Below are positions 1 to 7,912 of a DNA stretch of 10,000 nucleotides, piece after piece. The position numbers and the translations under genes were made by a program. Under the pieces are notes generated by a model that made no database searches, was not told the DNA's origin, and worked only from the letters and a program-made list of their open reading frames with translations. Every line of letters begins with the position of its first letter. Within the stretch, counting starts at the first letter, position 1. Source of the stretch: Stramonita haemastoma (taxonomy: Eukaryota; Mollusca; Gastropoda; Neogastropoda; Muricidae); contig CM060316.1 of NCBI GenBank assembly GCA_030674155.1, forward strand, positions 74,250,729 through 74,260,728. Direction: 5' to 3'.

Positions 1-62
1 TGTGTGTGTGCCTCTGTGTGAGTGTGTGTACGTTTGTGTGTGCGTGTGGGTGTGTGCGTGCG
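1..62. repeat. Decayed (TG)n microsatellite
   Basis: TG/CG alternating sequence interrupted by single substitutions. It grades at about 60-80 into a CG-rich alternating tract. It lies in the intron downstream of the third receptor exon. Confidence 0.85.
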
Positions 63-279
63 CGCTCGGACGTGTATGCACGCGCGAGCACAGCACTTTA
101 CAGCCAACATATGCAAATGCACAAATGCGCACGCTAGCAATTGCAAACAAACTTCCAGCACATTTCATACGCTTTTGCATGCATTGTCACTGTCTACGTG
201 CAAAATTCACATGTGTTTGCATGCAAAATTATTCACAACTCTTTGTGCATTCGATGCAACCGCGAGCAAACGTGTTCAA

Positions 280-617
280 ACGGCGGCATGTTTGCAGCAC
301 TATACATATTTTTACATACGTTGTATATACACTTGCATGATATGAATACATTCGTGCTTTTTCGTCATATAAATGCTGACATGCAACTGCGTGTTTGAAA
401 CAATATGCATATGCCTAGTTGTGTTACATATGTTTTCATCATATGAATGCAGACATGTTTTTGCGCGATATGAATAAAACATGCAACGGCATGTTTGAAA
501 CATTATACATATACTCACATAATGTTACAAATGCTTGTGTGCTATTAATGCAGACTTTTTTGAAACATTATACATATCCTTACATAATCTATGTTACATA
601 ATCATAATTGCGGGATA
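280..617. repeat. Degenerate ~100-bp tandem repeat
   Basis: The word GTTTGmAryAmTATrCATAT recurs at 290, 393, 493 and (shortened) about 558. Spacings are about 103, 100 and 65 bp, with related sequence between. Each full unit also contains a variant of ATATGAATGCAGACATG (about 366, 440, 543, 616), which resembles the monomer of the adjacent 17-bp minisatellite. The copies are strongly diverged, so boundaries are approximate. Upstream, 63-280 has many TGCAAA/GCATGC words but no clear gene or periodicity. Confidence 0.6.
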
Positions 618-1070
618 TGAATACAGACAAGACATGAATGCAGACGTGACATGAATGCAGACGTGACGTGAATGCAGACGTGACATAAATGCAGACGTGA
701 CATAAATGCGGAAGTGACGTGAATGCGACGTAACATGGATAATGGCGTGACAGAAATGCAGAAGTAACATGAATGCAGACATGACATGAAATCAGATTGT
801 CATGAATATGGACGTGACATGATTGCAGACGTGACATGAATACGGGCATAATGTGAATGGAGACATGACATAAATGCAAACGTGACATGAACGCAGACGT
901 GACACGAACGCAGATGTCACATGAACGCAGACGTGACACAAACGCAGACGTGACACGAACGCAGACGTGACACGAACGCAGACGTGACATGAACGCAGAC
1001 GTGACACAACGCAGACGTGACACGAACGCAGACGTGACACGAACGCAGACGTGACATGAACGCAGACGTG
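618..1070. repeat. 17-bp minisatellite, about 27 copies
   Basis: The monomer is TGAATGCAGACGTGACA with variants; CGAACGCAGACGTGACA dominates at the right end. The right third (about 888-1070) is nearly perfect. The left part has many substitutions and a few one-base length changes, for example a 16-mer at 720-735. The array ends 16 bases short of the exon boundary at 1087. All three minus-strand frames are open across long stretches because the monomer has few stop triplets. The resulting Cys/His/Arg/Ser-rich reading with a 17-residue superperiod is not a gene. Confidence 0.93.
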
Positions 1071-1086
1071 CGGTTTAAGTACTCAC

Positions 1087-1232
1087 GGGGATGTCGTCAG
1101 ACTCGAAGTTGAGCCTGAAGTTGCCGACAGGAAACATGTCCCAGCTGTCCGCGGTCTCCTTGCAGACGATGAGGGAAAAGTTGCCGCCTGTGTCGCCTTT
1201 CGAGTTGATTTTGCTCAAGTAGCCAAAGGCAC
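1087..1232 (-). CDS. Receptor guanylate cyclase-like exon, extracellular ANF-receptor domain, third of three
   Basis: Internal exon of 146 nt, minus strand. The acceptor is TCATCCTGTGCAG and the donor GTGAGT (complement of 1081-1086). Its first two bases complete a Ser codon begun in the previous exon. It then encodes 48 residues: AFGYLSKINSKGDTGGNFSL, IVCKETADSWDMFPVGNF and RLNFESDDIP, ending in phase 0. The G-Y-L...GD..GNFSL strand followed by a W-x-M-x-PVG-x-F strand is the membrane-proximal end of the ligand-binding domain in receptor guanylate cyclases. The PVGNF element favours that family over GABA-B or glutamate receptors. NFS is a fourth sequon. Reading through the donor meets TAA after three codons, so retention of the next intron would truncate the protein. 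Next exons would lie left of the window. A 17-bp minisatellite begins about 16 bases into the following intron. Confidence 0.92.
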
Positions 1233-1267
1233 CTGCACAGGATGAGAATTTTTGTTTTCTAAATCAA

Positions 1268-1352
1268 CTACAAAGCATGTAATTTATAAAACAAAACTAT
1301 AAAACATGTAATGTAGAAAAAAACAAACCTACAAAACATGTAGTAAACTTTT
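1268..1352. repeat. Three imperfect ~30-bp tandem units
   Basis: CTACAAAGCATGTAA (1268), CTATAAAACATGTAA (1297) and CTACAAAACATGTAG (1329) repeat at 29-32 bp spacing with A-rich linkers. They lie 36-120 nt upstream of the acceptor of the third receptor exon in the gene direction. Confidence 0.6.
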
Positions 1353-1845
1353 ACTAGTTGTTTGTTAGTCTGAAGGAAACCCACCTGTCTAAAAAGTGAA
1401 AGATTGTGGCTTCTTTTTCGTCAAACACTCAGACAGTAATTATCATTGTTGTCTGTCATATGAGCGAAAATTAATGCGTTGTGTTGCCACTAGCCACCCA
1501 CCCGACAAGTCAGGCCCGGCTCATCCATTCAACTTTGCCAAGACTTTGGACAAGATTCCCGTCTGAACTTGATTTCTTCCTCCATCGACTAGAATAGGAG
1601 TTGAGCTTTGTGTACAAGCCTTTTGAATGAGATGGTAAGCCAAAATTGAGTGTGTAATATGTTTTCAGCACACTTTAAGGCATAGAAGGAGTCTCCACGG
1701 TCAGATTCAGTAGAAAAGCGCTGATTTTGTTGGGAAATAAACGCACAACCTGACAGCAAGACAATTTGAAAGTGAGCGGCGCTGTTTTTGAGTTGACCTA
1801 CTCTCCCCGTGGAGAGCATTCTAAGTTGAGAAATCTGTCGTGACT

Positions 1846-1912
1846 ACAATACAATACAGTACATACAGTACAATAGAATGCAATGCAATGCAATGCAATA
1901 CAGCACAGCACA
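1846..1912. repeat. Pentanucleotide repeat (ATACA/ATGCA)n
   Basis: ACAATACAATACAGTACAT grades into four AATGC units and then ATACAGCACAGCAC. It is an imperfect five-base microsatellite. Confidence 0.8.
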
Positions 1913-2050
1913 TTGTGTTCATGGTAGAACTAAAAAGCAATATTGTAACTACGAACCAAAAACACAAACATACTCCCCAAGAAGACTTGCACACTCCTCT
2001 GCGTGCCCACGTGTATAAGGCATCCATAATTCCACACTGAATACCATATA

Positions 2051-2076
2051 TTCTCTCTCTCTCTCGCTCTAATATA

Positions 2077-2114
<38 letters not shown>
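2051..2114. repeat. (TC)n-(TA)n compound microsatellite
   Basis: An imperfect TC tract to 2070 is followed by TA repeats to 2114. This directly abuts the coding-like segment that begins near 2112. Confidence 0.9.
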
Positions 2115-2117
<3 letters not shown>

Positions 2118-2375
2118 ACAGAGTGCAGATATTTGATCTGCCGCGACTCTGTACAATTTCTCGGCGACGACAGCACGGTCAACAATGGAATGTGGCCTCT
2201 AGAAAGAGGCTGCATAAATACTACATTTTACCGCTACAGCAAAGTGCATGCAGACGACGGCTTTCGACCACCCCCAACGATACAGAACGTCGCACAATTC
2301 ACAGGTGTGGATCCAAACGTTACACCCACGACGCTGCGATTAGCAGTTCCGATCGCAAGGGAAGTAATCTAATTA
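2112..2375 (+). pseudogene. Unassigned coding-like segment, possible exon or transposon relic
   Basis: An 86-codon open stretch ends at TAA 2373-2375 and sits between two TA/CATA microsatellites. Fragments of the reading include CRYLICRDSVQFLGDDS, GMWPLERGCINTTFYRYS and GFRPPPTIQNVAQF. Composition is balanced, with varied residues, four Cys, two N-x-S/T sites and mixed third positions. It is locally GC-richer than its surroundings, unlike the microsatellite ORFs nearby. No ATG heads it, and the ATG inside comes after 20 or more codons. A weak acceptor-like AACAG (2117-2121) and GAA|GTAATC (about 2365-2370) could bound an exon, but a TA tract is a poor polypyrimidine tract. I do not recognise a family. 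A piece of an old mobile-element protein is as likely as a nested exon, and chance is not excluded. Confidence 0.3.
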
Positions 2376-2386
2376 CCGCCCTGCCA

Positions 2387-2482
2387 CATACATACATACA
2401 TACATACATACATACATACATACATACATACATACATACATACATACATACATACATACATACATACATACATACATACATA

Positions 2483-2547
<65 letters not shown>

Positions 2548-2564
2548 CTCTCCTACTCTCTCTT
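2387..2564. repeat. (CATA)24-(TA)30-(TC)n compound microsatellite
   Basis: Near-perfect CATA units run 2387-2483, pure TA 2485-2543, then an interrupted TC tract to 2564. It lies immediately left of the first ~1.0-kb direct repeat copy. Confidence 0.97.
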
Positions 2565-2609
2565 CTGTGCGTGTGAGCGTGCAAAAATGTGTACATATTT
2601 TTTGCACGT

Positions 2610-3630
2610 GTATGTAAGTACACAGTACCCTGAAGCAAGTGGTTCTATGCAGTAGGGTACATATTCGCCTTTCCAAATCATCCTGTCCGTTTCAGTTGTT
2701 TACAGATTCCAGTTAAGCAACTCTGTCCCTGAATCGGATATCTTCGCTGGGACATAAATATAATCACAACAACTACTAAGTTAGCAAAATACGCTGCCTA
2801 GTGACAACACATCCTCCAGTTAATGTTACCTCGCAGTTTCAACGTAGAAGGTGTTAACCCTAAATTTACGATGGGATGAGCTTTTGTATAAGCTGAGGTC
2901 GGTCACGATGGAAATATTCCTATTTTCTGTGTGGAAGACGATTTACAGCTTGTTTTAGTCTCTGTAGTTACGTCCACTGCCTGAACTAAACAATTCCCAA
3001 AACATACCTAAAGAGCCACCAATCTGCAGTTAGCAGAGAAAGTATGGGTGCATACATGTAAAGGCACATACTTTTTTTGGTTTTCTTAAGTACTACTAGA
3101 CCTAGACGAAAGGAACCTATGGTCCGTGAAGAGCACTGCAACTGCTGAAGAGAGAAGCTTGCATGACGTCTGACAGAGAGGGACGTTGAGACATGAATCT
3201 ATCACCATAAAGTGAGTGACTTACTATGCACGCTCGTGTCCATGCATTGACTGTAATTGGAAAATGTAGTGTTGAAAAAGTCCGATGTGTTTTCAACTGC
3301 GTACTTCTGTTGTGGTATGTTGTATTCCAAGTCACGGCAGACATCTCTTTAGAATTGTCTGAAGAATGTCCATGGGAAGAGTGTGTCGCCCAGTATGGCG
3401 CGTACCTATTCTTCAGTTTTGTCTGCATGTATATTTACATGCCAGTGGGTGTGCTTTCTCCATTTTCCGACAAAACTTTGTACATGTCTCGAAGAACTTT
3501 TCATCACCGTCTGTTTACTACGATTGTGACTGACTTGGCAAAATGGCATAAAACTTTATAAGCACAGATTAATCATTGAATTGAATACATGGCAAAATAA
3601 GAAACAGCGATTTGGACAAGATTACGTGCA
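2610..3630 (+). repeat. Direct repeat unit, copy 1 (~1.0 kb)
   Basis: Collinear with about 3795-4770 at a near-constant offset of 1168-1178 bp. Exact shared words include CACCAATCTGCAGT (3017/4185), AAAATGTAGTGTTGAAAAA (3261/4435) and GTCGCCCAGTATGGCG (3385/4558). By eye roughly three quarters of bases agree, with many small indels. Indels are not multiples of three and neither strand keeps a shared reading frame, so it reads as non-coding. It is either a tandem segmental duplication or two insertions of an undescribed dispersed element. Orientation is arbitrary. Confidence 0.85.
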
Positions 3631-3637
3631 CGCCTGC

Positions 3638-3716
3638 ACAGACAGACAGACAGACAGACGCACACACACAATATATACATATCATTATATATATATATAT
3701 TTATATATTTATATGT

Positions 3717-3795
<79 letters not shown>
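3638..3795. repeat. (GACA)5-(CA)n-(TA)n compound microsatellite
   Basis: GACA units run 3638-3659 and a short CA run to 3670. Imperfect then perfect TA repeats run to about 3795, separating the two direct repeat copies. Confidence 0.95.
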
Positions 3796-3797
<2 letters not shown>

Positions 3798-4770
3798 ATA
3801 CAGTATGCTGATGCATGTGGTTATGTACAGTAGGGTGCATATTTGGCTCTCCCTATCCATTTCAGATGTTTATATATGCTAGTTTACCAACTCAGTCCTT
3901 AAATCGGAAATCTCCTCTAAAATGTAAAGATAACCAAAACAACAACAACTTTGACAAATATGCCCCTTAATTGTAACATATTTTCCACTTGATGTCACCT
4001 TGCTACTTTAACGTCGAAGGATTTCATCCGAAAAAAATGATAAAAGATTTTATCTTAGCTGAAGACATTGACGATACCAATATTCGTATTTTCTGTATTG
4101 AAGACAAGTTACATCGTGTTTTTAGTGTATGTAATTACTTTCATTGCCTAAACTGAAGAATTCCCAAAAGCAAACCTGGACCGTCACCAATCTGCAGTCA
4201 GCAAGAGAAATAGCAGTGCATACATGCATATCAATCGACAGACATTTTGGTCTTTTCAAGGACTTCTCCATTAAAACAAAAGTTTGCCCTCGTCCCTGAA
4301 GAACACTGAAACCGCCGAAGAGAGACGCTTGCATGATGACTGCCAGGCAGAGAGGGATGCTGAGACATGATTCCTTCACCATGACTTGCGTGAGTTACTA
4401 TACATGTGCGTGTCCATGCATTGACTGCAATGGTAAAATGTAGTGTTGAAAAAAACGATGTGTATTATAATGTGTGGTCCTGCTGTAGTATATGGTATTT
4501 CAAGTCAGGGCAGTCGTCTCTATCAGTTTGTCTGAAGGATGTCATTGGGAAGAGTGCGTCGCCCAGTATGGCGTCAACTGGATTTTTCAATTTTCTATGC
4601 ATGTATGTCTACTTTGTTTCCCGACAGAACTTTTGTCTCGTAAACCTTTTTGCTGCAGCGTGTTCTGCACAATAATCACTTGGTCGGCAAACTGGCATTA
4701 AACTTTCTTATCACAGACTAGTTGGTACTTCTAGAAATAGATACGGCAATTTGGAAAAAATTAAGAACCT
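3796..4770 (+). repeat. Direct repeat unit, copy 2 (~1.0 kb)
   Basis: This is the second copy of the unit at 2610-3630. It begins after a TA tract with CAGTATGCTGATGCATGTGG, matching CAGTACCCTGAAGCAAGTGG of copy 1. It ends near CGGCAATTTGG, matching CAGCGATTTGG. Copy 2 has a minus-strand open frame starting MVKESCLSIPLC. Copy 1 keeps the start as MVIDSCLNVPLC but then loses frame by a 4-base indel. No function is assigned. Confidence 0.85.
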
Positions 4771-4831
4771 TATATTCACTTCTATCTCCTTCCCCTCCCT
4801 AGGTCCTGTCTAAAATCACTTTTAGCGGACA

Positions 4832-4907
4832 CACGCATACCACACAAACACACACACACGCACGTACGCACACACACACAAACATACCCACGTGCGCGCG
4901 CGCGCGT
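4832..4907. repeat. CA/CG alternating purine-pyrimidine tract
   Basis: Imperfect CA repeats with ACGC and ACGT interruptions lead into GTGCGCGCGCGCGCG at about 4892-4906. Such sequence is known to favour Z-DNA. It ends next to a run of C at 4908-4913. Confidence 0.85.
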
Positions 4908-4972
4908 CCCCCCTCGTCTAATATCACTTATAGTAAACAGACTTTGAATTGAAGACAACAATAACAACGACG

Positions 4973-4991
4973 CCCCCCCCCCCCCCCCCCC
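4973..4991. repeat. Homopolymer C19 (G19 on the gene strand)
   Basis: Nineteen consecutive C. On the transcribed minus strand it is a G run 45-63 nt inside the intron after the second receptor exon. The length is probably variable or imprecisely sequenced. Confidence 0.97.
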
Positions 4992-5035
4992 ACCACTAGC
5001 TGCTCATGCGGAGAGTAAAATCAACTGGTACTCAC

Positions 5036-5171
5036 TTTTGTAGGTCTGGTTGATGATGTTGGCGATGATCTCTCGGCCATTATAGACGTTGCCCCCGGAC
5101 CTCACCACCTTGTCGGCCGCACGTGCATACAGCCACACAGCGTCGTAGAGATAGGCCGCTTCCACACGAAT
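5036..5171 (-). CDS. Receptor guanylate cyclase-like exon, extracellular ANF-receptor domain, second of three
   Basis: Internal exon of 136 nt, minus strand. The acceptor is TTACCCACAG and the donor GTGAGT (complement of 5030-5035). It starts in phase 0 and ends with one spare base (A), which joins GT of the next exon to make a Ser codon. It encodes 45 residues beginning IRVEAAYLYDAVWLYARAAD, followed by KVVRSGGNVYNGREI and IANIINQTYK. The AAYLYDAV-LYA helix, the GG...NG spacer and the I...TY segment are the most recognisable signature of the ANF-receptor domain in receptor guanylate cyclases. NQT is a glycosylation sequon. Third codon positions are GC-rich against an AT-rich intronic background, as expected for a real exon. 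It is fully open with no defect. The intron to the previous exon is 1196 nt and to the next 3803 nt. Confidence 0.92.
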
Positions 5172-5290
5172 CTGTGGGTAACATTGAATGTAATATCAAA
5201 TTAAAATAAAACAAGTGTTAAGGCAGCCACAAATCTCACTGAATAGAAAGCACCCCTCAGGAAAATTACACATCACACATAGATATCGCT

Positions 5291-5573
5291 GTTTATTTAT
5301 TATTTGTTTATTTATTCATTTGTTATTTCATTTTAGAGGATATGGAACACAACTATGACTGCTTTTTTACATCCAGTGCCCGTGTGTATGCAGTTTTGTA
5401 AATCTTATCCGTTCCCACCAGCTTACAATGGCCTTCTCTCACAAAAAGCGGAACAGGATTTAACGTGTGCTGTGAGACTTTTGAGTAGGCACCGAAAAAG
5501 TACACTGTATTCAAAACGAGTTCACATGTTTCGTCATGTGGACAACCGTACATCCGATTTAGGGAAGATCTCT
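5291..5573 (-). pseudogene. Coding-like inverted-repeat copy 1 with A-rich tail
   Basis: On the minus strand this matches 8567-8810 (+). Exact blocks are AGCGGAACAGGATTTAACGT (plus strand 5447-5466, extending to 5470) and GCTTTTTTACATCCAGT (5361-5377). The aligned minus-strand reading includes HTLNPVPL, GH...VGTD-KI-K..YTR-LDVKK, and upstream HD-ET-CE-L. Several indels against the other copy are whole triplets, so selection once acted on a protein. It now has a frame break upstream near HD and a premature stop shortly after LDVKK. The 3' side is an A-rich AAATAA-type tail (5291-5330), as in retroposons. A CTTTTCTTCGAATACAAG acceptor-like sequence precedes it. The family is not recognised. Confidence 0.5.
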
Positions 5574-5957
5574 CTTGTATTCGAAGAAAAGAGGTTGGGG
5601 GGTTGACGTGTGGAACAACGTGTTGTGCGTGCAGTCGTATACAATAGCCTGGTTTACAGTTTCATTCGAAGAACATAGGCGGGAGGGGTAGGGGAGATTG
5701 ATTGAAATGAAACGGGTTGTTGTACTTAAGAGCTTGTTTTAGAAAGACATTTTCTTAAACATGTCACTTGTAGAACCTTTACAAGTAGGCCTGATACTTT
5801 CTGGCAATGATAACCGGCAAAGCTTTTATGGAAGGCCGCACTGCAGAAACACTACTGAATGAATAATACATAGCACGCATAGCCGTCTTGTACACACTTG
5901 GATTGACTACAGCTCTAGGAGAAAGGCAAGATGGCGTTAGGGATGACTAACTCGCAA

Positions 5958-6085
5958 GCGGAACGTATATGCATGTATACATATGTGTATTATGTATATA
6001 TATGTATATATATGTATATAGTTATATATTATATATATATATATATATGTATATAATATATAATGTTATATATATGTATTATATC
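5958..6085. repeat. TA/TATG-rich tract
   Basis: An imperfect mixture of ATGTATAC, TATATG and TA repeats within the intron after the first receptor exon. Confidence 0.85.
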
Positions 6086-6104
6086 ACAATCGTAGAACAC
6101 ACAC

Positions 6105-6360
<256 letters not shown>

Positions 6361-6367
6361 AACTCAC

Positions 6368-6548
6368 ATTACGGGTGGCGTTGATGTCTCTCATTGGGTG
6401 GTGTGGTTGAAAGGCTCCCTCTCCAGGTAGTGGTCCACGATGCGGCCAAAGGCGGAGTAGCCAGGCTCCACAGGGGGCGAGTGGATCAGACCCACGAAAT
6501 GCCGGAACGCCAGCGAGGTCAGCAAGGTGGCTTTGGTGTTGAAGATGC
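6368..6548 (-). CDS. Receptor guanylate cyclase-like exon, extracellular ANF-receptor domain, first of three (frameshifted)
   Basis: Internal exon, read on the minus strand. It follows a strong acceptor (pyrimidine-rich, ending CACAG) and ends at a GTGAGT donor (complement of 6362-6367). It enters with one base carried from the previous exon and reads IFNTKATLLTSLAFRHF, then GLIHSPPVEPGYSAFGRI, then VDHYLEREPFNHTTQ and a stop. The last 27 bases are open in another frame (MRDINATRN), and only that frame joins in phase with the next exon. The exon therefore lacks one base, or has two extra, near GGG at 6396-6398. The pattern A-x-L-x-I.....P.x.Y.x.F....L..EPFN is typical of the ligand-binding lobe of animal receptor guanylate cyclases (family knowledge). 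N-glycosylation sequons NHT and NAT fit an extracellular position. The role in ligand sensing with cGMP output is inferred from the family, as the kinase-homology and cyclase domains are outside the window. It could instead be a cyclase-less receptor of the same fold. Confidence 0.82.
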
Positions 6549-6599
6549 CTGTGTGGACAGAGATTACGACAGACAATGTCACAGACTGTAAGGAACCGT

Positions 6600-7826
6600 T
6601 AAGTTAAATAAGGGTGACAAATCATCACGTCAATATTGGACCCTTTTCTGCCGTCTTTGCGATATTATTATTGTTTGCTTGAGTTTGATTGTTTAACTCG
6701 TGGTTTCGTCAAAGGGAGTCTCTATGAGTACCTGTAGGTAACATTCAGACTTCTCTCTTTGTTCCTTGTGGTGTTGTTGGGCAACTGCATTGGAATGTGT
6801 GGAGGCAGTATTTTCTAGGGTCGGTCGAGCCTGTCAGAACCCATTCCTTTTCATCTCACAGGCTGCATGTTAGGTATGTATGTGTTAGTCACCCCACTGG
6901 TCTTAGATTGCCTACTCTCTGTGACAAATTGAATGGCTGTGATTTAACAAGTAAAAGATTCATACTGTTAGTGTATTCGCCCACGAACTATCAATTTATA
7001 GTTTTATATAAGAACATTTCACAAGAAAGGATGCGGTAAAATGTTCAGTCCACCGGGGAAAAAAACCTTAATTGAACAGATTAATAGAGACTGAAAACCT
7101 TAATTTCAGCAGCCAACTGGCTGTTGGTACCATGATTTAATGCTAATTTATCCTGATCCCTGTGGTCATCATTACTGTTGCCCAAAGCGTTGTTAGCTTT
7201 GTTCAGTTGTTTGCTGCTAATGTCTGGCAACCTGAATATGCACATAAGTCTATCTACAATTATAGGTGACAAATGCATACCTGTGTCCTCGAAACGATTT
7301 TGTATCATTTTTACCTCAATTGTTTGAAACTATTCGAAATGAAATCTTCTGTTTAAAATTGAGAAAAACTGGAATATCGTGCAAATATTCGTAAATTATG
7401 CTGTTTCCTTGCGACCCAAAATCAGCTCCCGGTATTCGACAATACCTTACAATACACCTGCACTAAAAATTACACAGCGTTATGAAATTACATATTAAAG
7501 TAATCTATCTCAGAAACTACATCCTATACTGCAATTGCGAAAAAAATATGATACTATACTGCACACATATTTCAGAAAGAAATTCAGAATGAACAAAACT
7601 CCTAGTAAAAACAGAGAGGGAGGGGGTGGAGAAGCCATACATATCCCCACCATTTTCTTCTCTTTTCGAGAAATCTTCATGAATATCTTTAGATTAAATT
7701 CACCTGAAGAATTTCCGTACACGAACATAAGAGATTGGCGTAGGAAGACCTACGTAACCCAAGCACACAATTCTACAAGTTGGCCGTTAATCGGGTGTAA
7801 GATGCAAATTATCCCAAACAGGATCT
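6600..7826. other. Intronic sequence without recognisable gene
   Basis: AT-rich, mostly single-copy sequence in the intron upstream of the first receptor exon. Open frames of 65-97 codons on either strand (for example 6797-7039 plus, 7081-7308 minus, 7535-7828 plus) lack splice context, domain patterns or biased composition. There is a short palindrome CGTAGG-AAGA-CCTACG at 7739-7754. Confidence 0.6.
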
Positions 7827-7912
7827 GAAGCTATAGACATCCCTTCTTGTCTAGCGTGAGAGGCCATGGAAGCTGTAGACACCCCTCCAGTCTACTGTCA
7901 GGATTGTGTGGG
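7827..7912. repeat. Two 42-bp tandem units, each with a hairpin
   Basis: GAAGCTATAGACATCCCTTC (7827) and GAAGCTGTAGACACCCCTCC (7869) are spaced 42 bp. Each contains its own inverted repeat: TAGACA/TGTCTA (7834-7839, 7848-7853) and GTAGAC/GTCTAC (7875-7880, 7890-7895). Confidence 0.55.

Larger units (their letters stand above)
1233..5035 (-). other. Intron between second and third receptor exons (phase 1)
   Basis: GT-AG intron of 3803 nt on the minus strand, with donor GTGAGT at 5035-5030 and acceptor CAG at 1235-1233. The phase is set by the split Ser codon (A|GT). In the gene direction it carries a G19 run 45 nt from the donor, a GT/GC alternating tract, the two ~1.0-kb direct repeats, TA/TATG/TC microsatellites, the 2112-2375 coding-like segment and an AATGC/ATACA pentanucleotide tract. 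About 1360-1840 is AT-rich sequence without a recognisable feature. Confidence 0.85.

Noticed and set aside
618..1070. CRISPR array
   Set aside because: 17-bp monomers are directly contiguous with no unique spacers, and the window is eukaryotic.
2071..2114. TATA-box promoter for the 2112-2375 segment
   Set aside because: A TA microsatellite offers many TATA matches by chance; no initiator or downstream support.
2320..2676. Minus-strand ORFs encoding MYVC and IY repeats
   Set aside because: They are translations of the CATA and TA microsatellites, with no flanking coding sequence.
3226..4675. Pair of related genes in the ~1.0-kb direct repeat (plus frames from 3226 and 4406; minus frames from 3428 and 4382)
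   Set aside because: The two copies do not keep the same frame and indels are not multiples of three. The signal-peptide-like MVKESCLSIPLC start in copy 2 loses frame in copy 1 after 12 codons.
6821..6840. tRNA-derived SINE promoter (GGTCGAGCC resembling a B box)
   Set aside because: It is one base short of the B-box pattern, with no A box at the right distance and no cloverleaf.
7081..7308. Minus-strand 75-codon gene
   Set aside because: Composition is unremarkable, with no splice context or domain pattern. Length is within chance expectation for this sequence.
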